DNA of 11,839 nucleotides. Origin: Bacteroidales bacterium GP1 (GTDB taxonomy: Bacteria > Bacteroidota > Bacteroidia > Bacteroidales > Muribaculaceae). Under the pieces are notes generated by a model that saw only the letters and a list, made by a program, of their open reading frames with translations, did no database searches and was not told the DNA's origin. Both the position numbers and the translations under genes were made by a program. Below, one piece after another: positions 1 through 7,154 of this stretch (position 1 is the first letter of the stretch; every line of letters begins with the position of its first letter). The DNA lies in the NCBI GenBank assembly GCA_001701105.1, contig DAAI01000005.1:463-12301 (forward strand), given 5' to 3'.

Positions 1-1
1 T

Positions 2-640
2 CCCCATGCTTTTACAGAGAATGGAGTGGCTATGCTCAGCAGTGTTCTTCGTTCTAAAACCGCAATTGAGGTAAATATACGGATAATGAGAGCTTTTACC
101 GCAATGCGCAGTTTTATTATGAGCACTGCTCATATGTTTCAAAGACTTGAAACGTTGGAACATCATCAGCTCATATTACAAAAACACCAGAGCGATACCG
201 ACAAGAAAATAGAAGAGGTGCTGACACGGCTTGATGATAAAGAAGCTGAACCGATTGAGGGATTCTTCTTTGAAGGGCAGATATTCGATGCTTACACCTT
301 GATTTCCGACTTAGTCCGTAAGGCAAAACACCGCGTCATCTTGATAGATAATTTTGTAGACGACCGTGTATTGAAAACACTCGATAAAAGAAATGAGGAT
401 GTTACCGCCATGATCTACACCCATCCCAAGAAGTCGCAGATAGAACTGGATATAAAGAAACACAACGCTCAATATCCGGAAATAAAACTTTGTCACTGTA
501 CAAATGTGCATGATCGGTTTCTTATCGTTGATGATACCGTTTATTTTATCGGAGGCTCTATCAAAGACCTTGGGAAAAGAATAGTTGCCTTTAGCCAAAT
601 GCACCAGTCTCCGGACGATATTTTATCCAGATTAAGGTGA
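2..640 (+). CDS. ORF6N domain protein with C-terminal PLD-like domain (5' partial)
   Basis: The reading frame is open to the left edge: the codons before the GTG at 26 read PHAFTENG, the usual lead-in to VAMLSSVLRS, so the true start lies outside the window. The block up to about residue 38 (numbering from the GTG), with TAIEVNIRIMRAF, is the C-terminal end of the ORF6N region, a DNA-binding domain related to phage antirepressor-type proteins. A heptad-like stretch (about 38-72) looks like a coiled-coil linker. The rest (about 78-204) resembles a single phospholipase D/nuclease-like half: HDRFLIVD at 162-169 fits HxK(x)4D with Lys replaced by Arg, followed by GGSIKDLG. A PLD-type enzyme needs two such motifs, so a dimer would be expected if it is active. 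ORF6N proteins with this tail are common in Bacteroidetes. Their function is not established. Plausible roles are DNA binding with nuclease activity, or a phage- or element-derived regulator. No neighbour clarifies this. Confidence 0.85.
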   Translation, partial: PHAFTENGVAMLSSVLRSKTAIEVNIRIMRAFTAMRSFIMSTAHMFQRLETLEHHQLILQKHQSDTDKKIEEVLTRLDDKEAEPIEGFFFEGQIFDAYTLISDLVRKAKHRVILIDNFVDDRVLKTLDKRNEDVTAMIYTHPKKSQIELDIKKHNAQYPEIKLCHCTNVHDRFLIVDDTVYFIGGSIKDLGKRIVAFSQMHQSPDDILSRLR

Positions 641-681
641 ATAGTCCTCGCCGTGTCCTTTTGAACTCAGGGGACTTGAAA

Positions 682-706
682 CCATAATTCAGTTGCTGAA
701 CTATGG
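682..706. terminator. possible terminator hairpin between convergent genes
   Basis: CCATAATTCAG and CTGAACTATGG form an 11-bp stem with one mismatch and a TTG loop. It lies 42 bases after the ORF6N stop and 28 bases beyond the xerD stop. Neither side has a real T-run: only TTTC follows on the minus strand. It may be a weak or factor-assisted terminator, or chance. Confidence 0.3.
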
Positions 707-734
707 GTAAAGGAAACGAATTTGTGATGGAATA

Positions 735-1643
735 TTATTGTTTGAAGTGGGGGTGATGTAGGAGGAGTTCGTTACGCAGGAGGGAGCGGTCGAGGTGGAG
801 ATATATTTCTGTGGTTGCAATTGATTCATGCCCGAGCATCTCCTGAATCGCGCGGAGATTGGCGCCCCCTTCAAGAAGATGGGTAGCAAAAGAATGTCGC
901 AGGGAATGAGGCGATACCTTGCGCCCGATTCCGGCTGCTTCAGCAAGGTCGCGGATGATATAGAACACCATCACCCGGCTCATCATCCCTCCGCGCCGGT
1001 TCAAGAAAACGATGTCGGTGCTGTCGGGCTTTATCGGGCCATCGATCCGCTGCATCAGATAATCTTTTATCAATGTTATTGCCACGGGAGAAAGCGGGGC
1101 GAGTCTTTGTTTGCTTCCTTTACCCTCTACAAGCACAAATCCGTCATCGAGCGACAGCCGGGAAAGGCGTAACCCGGTCAACTCCGAGACCCGGAGTCCG
1201 CTTCCATAAAGGGTCTCGATAATGGCATGGTTGCGTAATGATTCCGCCTTCGTATTATCGATGGCTCCTATCATGGCGTCGATTTCTTCTACGCTAAGTA
1301 CATCAGGTAATTTACGCCCAAGATGCGGAGCCTCGATAAGTGCAGTAGGGTCACTGTCGATGAGATTTTGCGAGCGCATGTATTTGAAGAATCCACGCAC
1401 TCCTGAAAGGAGTCTTGCCAGAGAGGAGGGGCCGAGACCGAGGTCGGATAGTTCGGCGAGGAAGGTATGAATATGGCCTGGTGTCAGATTTGTAACCGGG
1501 ATTCCTATTGTATCGGCGAAATTGAGCAGATGGTCAATATCCACACCATAGCTGAGTGAGGTATTGGCCGAAAGGCCTCGCTCAAGGGTAAGCGACCGAA
1601 GGTAATCGCCGGCTATATCGTGTGGGCTCCTCTCTCTTTTCAT
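735..1643 (-). CDS. xerD: tyrosine recombinase XerD/XerC type
   Basis: This is a site-specific recombinase of the Xer family, which acts at chromosomal dif sites to resolve replicated chromosome dimers. At 302 residues it has the usual length. Residues 8-90 form the N-terminal SAM-like core-binding domain. The catalytic domain follows with the full set of active residues: Arg151 in GSGLRVSEL, Lys175 in EGKGSKQR, His246 and Arg249 in HSLRHSFATHLL, His272 in LGHES, and nucleophile Tyr281 in TTEIYLHLD. The length, the intact core and the lack of a mobile-element setting favour a housekeeping Xer over an element integrase. XerC cannot be fully excluded without a tree. The ATG overlaps the stop of the upstream gene (ATGA, 1640-1643), so translation is probably coupled to it. 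It is the last gene of a three-gene minus-strand group. Confidence 0.93.
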   Translation of the reverse strand: MKRERSPHDIAGDYLRSLTLERGLSANTSLSYGVDIDHLLNFADTIGIPVTNLTPGHIHTFLAELSDLGLGPSSLARLLSGVRGFFKYMRSQNLIDSDPTALIEAPHLGRKLPDVLSVEEIDAMIGAIDNTKAESLRNHAIIETLYGSGLRVSELTGLRLSRLSLDDGFVLVEGKGSKQRLAPLSPVAITLIKDYLMQRIDGPIKPDSTDIVFLNRRGGMMSRVMVFYIIRDLAEAAGIGRKVSPHSLRHSFATHLLEGGANLRAIQEMLGHESIATTEIYLHLDRSLLRNELLLHHPHFKQ

Positions 1644-2188
1644 CCGATGTCCATCGAGTATCTTACTTTTTGCATCCCTCTGCGATGGATGATGAATGTG
1701 TTCTTAGGACCGGTAAACATCAATCCTTCAGGAATCGACTCGAAAAGGGCATCGGCCCAACCCAGGGGAGTATCCCTAACCACTACCCAGTGGCCTTCCG
1801 ATGCCAAGACTGATTTAAGAATTTCGAGTGGAATGAAATCGTGATGCGAGCATACCATATCGCAGCCCGGTGCCAATTTCGGGAGCCTATGAATTTTCAT
1901 CCGGGAGTCAGCAGCATTAAGGGCGGCGTAATAAGCCGGGTGGCTTCCCTGCTGTAGAAATGCAGAAGCGGGTCGCAGCATTGCGGCGATACGCAGGAGC
2001 ATCCTGGCTTGCGAGCGCACCTTACGGTCGAAGTCATGGCCCATAGCGCCGTCAACATTAGCGTAGCCGTACCATGCGCAACCTACGGGATGCACCGCAC
2101 GTGTTACCAGATCATAGCCGAATGGAGAATGTACCCCGAATCCGTGCGTATGGCGCCAGCGGTTAATTCTTTCCAGCAGCTTTGTCAT
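1640..2188 (-). CDS. degenerate SAM-methyltransferase-like protein
   Basis: This 182-residue cytoplasmic protein has HGFGVHSPF at residues 15-23, the N-terminal signature of a Bacteroidetes group of class I methyltransferase-like proteins. The helix RMLLRIAAMLRP (62-73) and the C-terminal GLMFTGPKNTFIIHRR (155-170) also match that layout. In active relatives a glycine-rich SAM-binding strand such as ELGTSLG follows the RP. Here the position reads FLQQGSHPAYY (77-87), with no GxG pattern. The later acidic motifs are reduced to CDMV (109-112) and VVVRD (135-139). I infer a protein that keeps the fold but has probably lost SAM binding. Its role is unknown. It overlaps the end of the yfhO-like gene by 26 bases and the start of xerD by 4, so all three are probably co-translated. 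The family assignment is from memory of motifs. Confidence 0.7.
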   Translation of the reverse strand: MTKLLERINRWRHTHGFGVHSPFGYDLVTRAVHPVGCAWYGYANVDGAMGHDFDRKVRSQARMLLRIAAMLRPASAFLQQGSHPAYYAALNAADSRMKIHRLPKLAPGCDMVCSHHDFIPLEILKSVLASEGHWVVVRDTPLGWADALFESIPEGLMFTGPKNTFIIHRRGMQKVRYSMDIG

Positions 2189-4649
2189 CGGTTTTCTTTT
2201 TTTCTTTTTGCCGGAGGAAGGTATAGAGCCAGATTCCGAAGGCGAGCAGACAGATAGCGTAGATGCATATCACTCCCGTAATGCCAATTGCATTGGTGAC
2301 TTTCAGGGATTTGGGGTCGAAAGTAAAGATAATCGTATGGTCGCCGGGCGCAAGCCTTATTGCCCGGAGCACATAATCGACCCGTCCTATTTCCACTGGT
2401 TTATCATCCACCATGGCTTCCCAACCCCATGGGAAGAAAATTTCGCTGAATACGGCCACGCCACCTTTGGCCGAATGAGCCTTGTATGTGAGCCGGTCGG
2501 GTGCGTAGCTTGTTTCATAGATGGTATCGCCGGGGGCCACGGCAGCTGCTGCGCCCAATATCTTCCTGTAATTTTCATCGGCCACTGCCACTCTCCGGGT
2601 ATCGAGGGAGTCGAGCGTCGCCATCTCCGCATCGGCATTGGCCACATAATTCACCTTGTCCACAAACCATGCGTTGCCGTTGGCATCCGGATTCATCTGG
2701 TAAGAGCCTTCGGAAATCACATATTTTGTATTGAGCATATTCAACACTCTCATATTGCCTTTTGAAATCTGGCGGTCGAGAAGATCGTTATATCTCGTTA
2801 GCTTTGCCGCATGATAGCCGCCGATTGTCTTATGAAAATATGAGGAACGGGCAGAGCCCATGCCGTCAAGGTCAAGGACCCGGTAATTAGATGTGTCCTG
2901 AAGGATGGCACGATCCATATCAGTCATGTTAAGGGCTGTAGTATTATCTACCGGCGATGTGAAATTATCCGAGTTCACATAGCGGCGGTTGACGCTGAAC
3001 AGATCCACTACCATTACAGCGGCAAGAAGCATCACGAACACCGTGGAATCGGATTTTTTCAACCGGAATAGATAAAGCCATATGCAGCCTCCTCCGATAA
3101 TGATGAACAATAATGAGCGGAGGGCATCGTCACGCACGAGCGAGAGGCGCGTCTGGCGGATTGCATCTATTACATTGCTATATTCCGGATGCGTAAACGC
3201 TCCCGCCTGAGTGAGGTATTCAAGTTCCGATGCGCTGAAAGGAGATCCGAAGATTGAAGGAGAGATAGCTCCGAGGAGGCATATCAAGGCGCCTATTCCA
3301 AAGACTCCATAGAAAAGCCAGGGATTGGAGGTATATGTTTCAGGGTTCTCAACCATCCGGCGGATACACATCACGGCGAGCAGAGGGATTGTGAACTCTA
3401 CTATCACAAGAATGCTGGATACAGCCCTGAATTTATTATAACCCGGGAAATAATCGATGAAGAGATTTGTAAACCAGTCGAAATTATGCCCCCAAGCAAG
3501 CATGATTGCCAGAACGGAAACCCAAAACAATGCCCATTTCATGGGTCCTTTCACGGAGAATAGAGCCAAAATTGCCAACAACAATACGAAAGCTCCTACA
3601 TATACCGGGCCGTTGGTCATGGGTTGGTCTCCAAAATATTGTGGAAATTGTGCGATGAACTGCCGTTCTTCAGCGGCAAGCGGAAGTTCATCGGCCTTTT
3701 TTGTTTCGGCAACGCTTTTAAGGCGAGTCTCGCCGGCAACGGGCTGAATTGTCGAGCCCCCTTTAACGTTAGGAATGAGCAACGTGAAGGTTTCATCAAT
3801 TCCATAGCTCCAAGCCGTAATCGCGCTGCGATCCATCCCTCCGGTAGCTTTCTTACCCGATTTATCGGTAGTTAGTTCCGTAGCCTTACCCCGGACTGTC
3901 TGCTTAGCGTATTCATAAGTATTATATAGGCTTGCAGAATTGGCGGCTACAGCAATCAGAGCGGCTCCGAGCGTACATCCTGAAGCGATCCACCATCGTC
4001 CCATCTGTTTCTTCCGGATAGCCGTACATAGCCATGCCAGGATGAGAGCAATGATTACAAACAGGAAATAATATGTCATCTGCGGATGATTGCTCTGAAG
4101 CTGGAGCGCGCCGAACAGCGATGTAAGGGCAGCCCCGGGCAGGTATTTGCCACGATAGCAAAGGGCGATTCCGCCGATTGTCGGGGGGATATACGCAAGA
4201 GTAGTGAATTTCCAGATATGACCCGCGCCTATCAAGATAATGAAATATGTGGAGAATCCCCAAGCCAAGGCTCCGAACAAGGCCTCCGGCCATTTCATCT
4301 TCATGCATAGACACATTATGAAGAATCCGAGCATCATTCCGAAAAGGAGATTGGCCGGAGCGGGCAATCCGAGCATATATACTTTCGCTATCCAGGTCAG
4401 AAGATTGTTGGCCGGGTAGGAGGGCGCTATCTGAAAATTAGGCATCCCTCCGAACAGGGAATTTGTCCAGCGCGTAGTTTGGCCGGTAGCTTCGTGATAT
4501 GCTTTGGCTTCCTGTCCGTTGGCAATCCCCTGCATGATGTCGTGCTGCTGAAGCACCCTTCCCTCAATGTCGTCGGGAAAAAAGAAAAACAGGGCTACGA
4601 CAGCCAGAAAGATTATGGAGAGGACCGAAAATATATACTTCTTCTGCAT
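2163..4649 (-). CDS. YfhO family multi-pass membrane protein
   Basis: This is a large inner-membrane protein of the YfhO family, which belongs to the wider GT-C-like group linked to glycosylation of envelope polymers. The substrate here is unknown. Starting at MQKKYIFSVL gives 828 residues, typical for Bacteroidetes. The first membrane segment (about 5-25) is followed by a periplasmic loop with QHD and WTNSLFGGMPNFQI. Multiple further hydrophobic segments follow to about residue 550, with GAGHIWKF and LQLQSNHPQMTYYF between them and the conserved loops SYGIDETFTLLIPNVKGGS and PGYNKFRAVSS. Residues about 550-780 form a soluble, mostly periplasmic domain. A last membrane helix (about 787-812) leads into a Lys-rich tail. 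An ATG at 4695-4697 would add 16 non-hydrophobic residues and sits close behind the lrp terminator, so I prefer 4649. It is the first gene of the group ending with xerD. No clear promoter is visible in the short gap upstream. Confidence 0.88.
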   Translation of the reverse strand: MQKKYIFSVLSIIFLAVVALFFFFPDDIEGRVLQQHDIMQGIANGQEAKAYHEATGQTTRWTNSLFGGMPNFQIAPSYPANNLLTWIAKVYMLGLPAPANLLFGMMLGFFIMCLCMKMKWPEALFGALAWGFSTYFIILIGAGHIWKFTTLAYIPPTIGGIALCYRGKYLPGAALTSLFGALQLQSNHPQMTYYFLFVIIALILAWLCTAIRKKQMGRWWIASGCTLGAALIAVAANSASLYNTYEYAKQTVRGKATELTTDKSGKKATGGMDRSAITAWSYGIDETFTLLIPNVKGGSTIQPVAGETRLKSVAETKKADELPLAAEERQFIAQFPQYFGDQPMTNGPVYVGAFVLLLAILALFSVKGPMKWALFWVSVLAIMLAWGHNFDWFTNLFIDYFPGYNKFRAVSSILVIVEFTIPLLAVMCIRRMVENPETYTSNPWLFYGVFGIGALICLLGAISPSIFGSPFSASELEYLTQAGAFTHPEYSNVIDAIRQTRLSLVRDDALRSLLFIIIGGGCIWLYLFRLKKSDSTVFVMLLAAVMVVDLFSVNRRYVNSDNFTSPVDNTTALNMTDMDRAILQDTSNYRVLDLDGMGSARSSYFHKTIGGYHAAKLTRYNDLLDRQISKGNMRVLNMLNTKYVISEGSYQMNPDANGNAWFVDKVNYVANADAEMATLDSLDTRRVAVADENYRKILGAAAAVAPGDTIYETSYAPDRLTYKAHSAKGGVAVFSEIFFPWGWEAMVDDKPVEIGRVDYVLRAIRLAPGDHTIIFTFDPKSLKVTNAIGITGVICIYAICLLAFGIWLYTFLRQKEKKKTDDKAAGKN

Positions 4650-4705
4650 GGATAAAAGAATGGGTAAATGATAGGGAGCCGGTCGGGCGCAAACCATCCC
4701 GGCCC

Positions 4706-4727
4706 GAAAAAAGCGTCAGGACGCTTT
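4706..4727 (-). terminator. intrinsic terminator of the Lrp-type gene
   Basis: Just after the lrp stop, AAAGCGT (4710-4716) and ACGCTTT (4721-4727) pair perfectly around a 4-base loop. Read on the minus strand the 3' arm runs into a T-rich tract (CGCTTTTTTC). This separates lrp from the yfhO group. Confidence 0.75.
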
Positions 4728-4733
4728 GTGGGA

Positions 4734-5213
4734 TTATTTTTTACCTGTAGGAGGTACCTCGATGCGAATCTGGCGGTTCATGCTCTGTTCCAGAGAGATA
4801 AGGGTCTCGGTCTCGGTTACTCCGGGGATATGCTGGATCCGGTCGTTGAGAAGCTGCATGAGATGCTGATTGTCGTAGGCGTATACCTTTATTAGCATCG
4901 AGTAGGGGCCGGTGGTGAAATGGCATTCCACAACTTCCGGAATCATCTCAAGCTGCTTAGCGGCTTCGCGGTAGAGAGAGCCTTTTTCGAGCTTTACTCC
5001 GACATATGTGCATGTGTTGTAACCCAGCTTATGAGGATTCACTACATAGCCGGAACCTATGATCACCTGCATGTCAATGAGGCGTTGAAGACGCTGATGG
5101 ATGGCGGCTCTTGATACTCCGCACTGCTCGGCAATGTCTTTTGACGCTATTCGGGCATTGCCCATCACTATATTGAGGATGCGTTTGTCTAAGTTGTCTA
5201 ATCTGTCTGACAT
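4734..5213 (-). CDS. Lrp/AsnC family transcriptional regulator
   Basis: This 159-residue DNA-binding regulator is of the leucine-responsive/AsnC type and usually senses an amino acid. It begins with MSDRLDNLDKRIL, the standard opening. A helix-turn-helix at about residues 22-44 (KDIAEQCGVSRAAIHQRLQRL) is followed by the RAM ligand-binding and oligomerisation domain (about 65-150), including TGPYSMLIKV at 101-110. Length is normal for the family. It has its own promoter at 5292-5322, a leader with two small hairpins, and a terminator right after the stop, so it appears monocistronic. Such regulators often control themselves or a neighbour, so the yfhO group just downstream is a possible target. 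That is inference, as is any ligand. Confidence 0.93.
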   Translation of the reverse strand: MSDRLDNLDKRILNIVMGNARIASKDIAEQCGVSRAAIHQRLQRLIDMQVIIGSGYVVNPHKLGYNTCTYVGVKLEKGSLYREAAKQLEMIPEVVECHFTTGPYSMLIKVYAYDNQHLMQLLNDRIQHIPGVTETETLISLEQSMNRQIRIEVPPTGKK

Positions 5214-5240
5214 ATGGTTAGGTTTATAAGGTTAATTCTT

Positions 5241-5271
5241 CGCCGTGGTCGGCGCAGGGCATTATTCCCTG
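5241..5271 (-). promoter_or_regulatory. tandem hairpins in the lrp leader
   Basis: Two perfect 5-bp hairpins sit back to back in the lrp 5' leader. The first transcribed is CAGGG/CCCTG (5255-5271) with a 7-base loop. The second is CGCCG/CGGCG (5241-5254) with a 4-base loop. Both are between the promoter and the start codon, and no T-run follows, so they do not look like a terminator. They could stabilise the mRNA or affect translation. Confidence 0.4.
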
Positions 5272-5291
5272 GTGAGTGAATGAATATGAGG

Positions 5292-5322
5292 CAAAAATAA
5301 TAAAAAAGAATTGATTTGCCAA
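5292..5322 (-). promoter_or_regulatory. Bacteroidetes-type promoter for the Lrp-type gene
   Basis: On the minus strand, TATTTTTG (5299-5292) matches the -7 consensus TAnnTTTG exactly. A TTG (5322-5320) lies 20 bases upstream at the -33 position. Transcription should begin near 5285, giving a leader of about 70 bases before the ATG at 5213. Confidence 0.75.
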
Positions 5323-5378
5323 CATCGAGGGTCGAAAATATGGCAATATGACAATAAAAAATGGATCGTAGGAGGGTG

Positions 5379-6620
5379 TTAAGGGTTATTTCTGATGCGT
5401 GTGCGCACAAATGAGGATGTAATCCAGGCCGTAATCGCGCCGATAATCGCAACCGGGATTATGGTGATGAGGAGGTCGGCTGGTTCGAGAGCCACGGGGT
5501 AGGCTGTTATAACCGAAGACGAGCCGTCGCCAATCCTGATGATGCCGAAATTTTGTTGAAGAAGACACAGAGTCACTCCGAGAATGATGCCGCTCAGTCC
5601 GCCGATGGCAGCCACAATGATGCTTTCCCATGCGAAGACAGAACTAATCCTGCGGTCGGACATCCCTAAGGCGCGCAGGGTAGACAGGTTCGGCTCTTTC
5701 TCCAATACGAGCATGGAAAGCGATGAGATGATGTTGAAGCTGGCGATAAGAAGGATGAAGCCGAGAAGAAGGAAAGACACCCATTTTTCTATTTTAATCA
5801 TACGGAAATTCATCTCTTGTTGCCGCCCGCGGTCCTTGACCGTGAAGCCGGCCCCGAGCTTTTGGGTGATAAGAGTGCGGATTGTTTCAATGTCGGCTTC
5901 CTGGCGTAGGGCTATTTCTATGGCTGATGCCTCGTCCGTATATTGGAACAATCGCCTTGCCGTAGGCAGATCCACGAGTATCCTGTTTTCATCATAGTCA
6001 GCTTGATTGGCCCTGAATACCCCGGCCACTACCAACGAATCGGTAATGAATGATGTCAATGGATTGGCTATGTTTACACGCCCTTTCCGGCGTGGGGCGA
6101 AAAGAAGAATCCGGTCGTCGGGCATCAATTGCAGTTGCGCCGCCACGCCGATGGCGACAGTAGTTTCCGCCACCCCTTCCTGCAACCCCGGCTGAAGAAA
6201 CCGCCCCTCATTTTCGCGTATGAGGGAAGTGGTGCTCGATACCCGCGCATAGTCAGAGGGTATAACCCCTTTTAAATATACCGGCATCTCGCGGGAGTTG
6301 GCTATGATCAGGGCATTGTCGGCCAATGTTGGCGTGGCCACAGATATTCCGGCTATGCCTGCGAGTTCTTTCGCCAATGAGTCGGCGTTCGAAATCACCT
6401 TCCCCTTTACCGGCTCCACAAGGATGTCGGGAGCCATGAGGTCAAGATGGCTCCCAATGATCTCGCGGAAGCCGTTAAACACCGACAATACGCACACAAT
6501 CGCAGCCGTGGCCACCGCCATGCCAGTGATTGACACGGCCGTGATGACCCCGACGGCTGAATGTGATTTCTTCGACCGAAGATAGCGAAGGGCTATAAAC
6601 GCCGGTAAAGCTGATTTCAT
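5379..6620 (-). CDS. LolC/LolE-type (FtsX family) ABC transporter permease
   Basis: This 413-residue inner-membrane permease has the MacB/FtsX layout. A short cytoplasmic start (IALRYLRSKKSHS) precedes the first membrane helix (about 23-50). A large periplasmic domain runs to about 285, followed by three helices (about 290-312, 340-366, 382-405). The cytoplasmic loop EKEPNLSTLRALGMS matches the LolC/LolE coupling loop between helices 2 and 3. In the best-known relatives a LolCDE complex extracts lipoproteins from the inner membrane for delivery to the outer membrane. Here the partner ATPase is not in the window, so lipoprotein release is likely but not shown. Its ATG overlaps the rbfA stop (ATGA, 6617-6620), pointing to coupled translation. 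It is the last gene of the aroQ group, and no intrinsic terminator is seen after it before the lrp promoter. Confidence 0.9.
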   Translation of the reverse strand: MKSALPAFIALRYLRSKKSHSAVGVITAVSITGMAVATAAIVCVLSVFNGFREIIGSHLDLMAPDILVEPVKGKVISNADSLAKELAGIAGISVATPTLADNALIIANSREMPVYLKGVIPSDYARVSSTTSLIRENEGRFLQPGLQEGVAETTVAIGVAAQLQLMPDDRILLFAPRRKGRVNIANPLTSFITDSLVVAGVFRANQADYDENRILVDLPTARRLFQYTDEASAIEIALRQEADIETIRTLITQKLGAGFTVKDRGRQQEMNFRMIKIEKWVSFLLLGFILLIASFNIISSLSMLVLEKEPNLSTLRALGMSDRRISSVFAWESIIVAAIGGLSGIILGVTLCLLQQNFGIIRIGDGSSSVITAYPVALEPADLLITIIPVAIIGAITAWITSSFVRTRIRNNP

Positions 6621-7000
6621 TCTCCCTTCACAGGAGCTTCTGGTTCCGGAGCCGGCTCGCCCGGGGTATGCCCGAGCAGACGGTCGATATTCTCGGCATA
6701 ATCCAGAGAATCATCGAGGAAGAATTGCAGGTCAGGACATTTGCGTAATGTCTCCTTTACCGCTGCGGCGAGTTCATAGCGCACCGTTTTGGTCTGCTTC
6801 TTAATGTTTTCAAGAATTTCCTTACTCTTTTCAGGCGGAAAAATACTTAGATATGCTTTTGCTATACTCAGATCAGGACTCACCCTGACGGTGCTCACCG
6901 AGACAAGGACATTACCCATCATGGCTGTCTGCCGGCGGAATATCTCACTTAATTCCTTCTGAAGAAGGCGCGCTATCTTGGCTTGACGTTTGCTTTCCAT
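6617..7000 (-). CDS. rbfA: 30S ribosome-binding factor RbfA
   Basis: RbfA binds the small ribosomal subunit late in assembly and helps mature the 5' end of 16S rRNA. The protein has 127 residues. A KH-like domain covers about 5-108: the opening RQAKIARLLQKELSEIF, the central strands VLVSVSTVRVSPDLSIAKAYLSIFP, and the closing CPDLQFFLDDSLDYAENIDRLL, which matches the family's P-x-L-x-F-x-x-D...I-D-x-L-L pattern. A Pro/Glu-rich tail (about 111-127) is extra and likely disordered. The sequence before the ATG is A/T-rich without a Shine-Dalgarno site, as usual in this phylum. It lies between an O-methyltransferase (154-base gap) and the permease (4-base overlap). Confidence 0.95.
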   Translation of the reverse strand: MESKRQAKIARLLQKELSEIFRRQTAMMGNVLVSVSTVRVSPDLSIAKAYLSIFPPEKSKEILENIKKQTKTVRYELAAAVKETLRKCPDLQFFLDDSLDYAENIDRLLGHTPGEPAPEPEAPVKGE

Positions 7001-7154
7001 AATTTAATTCTGACTTATTTGAGCGGAATCTCTGAGGACTTTGCGCCCTATCTTAAGTCCCGCCCTATATTTTAACGCTTCTATCGAGCCGTATGTTTTA
7101 CCATCTCTTATTCTCCGGGCTTCTCATGCCGATGATTCCATAACGGCAATGCCT
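7001..7154 (-). other. 154-base spacer before rbfA with no clear gene
   Basis: This gap separates the O-methyltransferase stop from the rbfA start. I see no TAnnTTTG promoter on the minus strand and no strong terminator. The only structure is a weak inverted repeat, GGACTT/AAGTCC, at about 7038-7062. One minus-strand frame is open for 39 codons up to a stop at 7004-7006, but it has no start codon after the TGA at 7124-7126. That is within chance for this length. Confidence 0.4.

Noticed and set aside
735..1643. The tyrosine recombinase as a mobile-element integrase
   Set aside because: It has the standard Xer length and motifs, is embedded in an overlapping gene group, and shows no attachment site or cargo genes next to it.
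4650..4697. An earlier ATG for the YfhO-like protein
   Set aside because: It adds 16 residues with no membrane character just behind the lrp terminator, whereas the MQKKYIF start gives the family's usual N-terminal helix.
7004..7141. A possible small gene before rbfA, with a TGA at codon 6 that could suggest recoding or selenocysteine
   Set aside because: The open stretch after the TGA is only 39 codons with no start codon. No selenocysteine-insertion-like hairpin or family match was seen.
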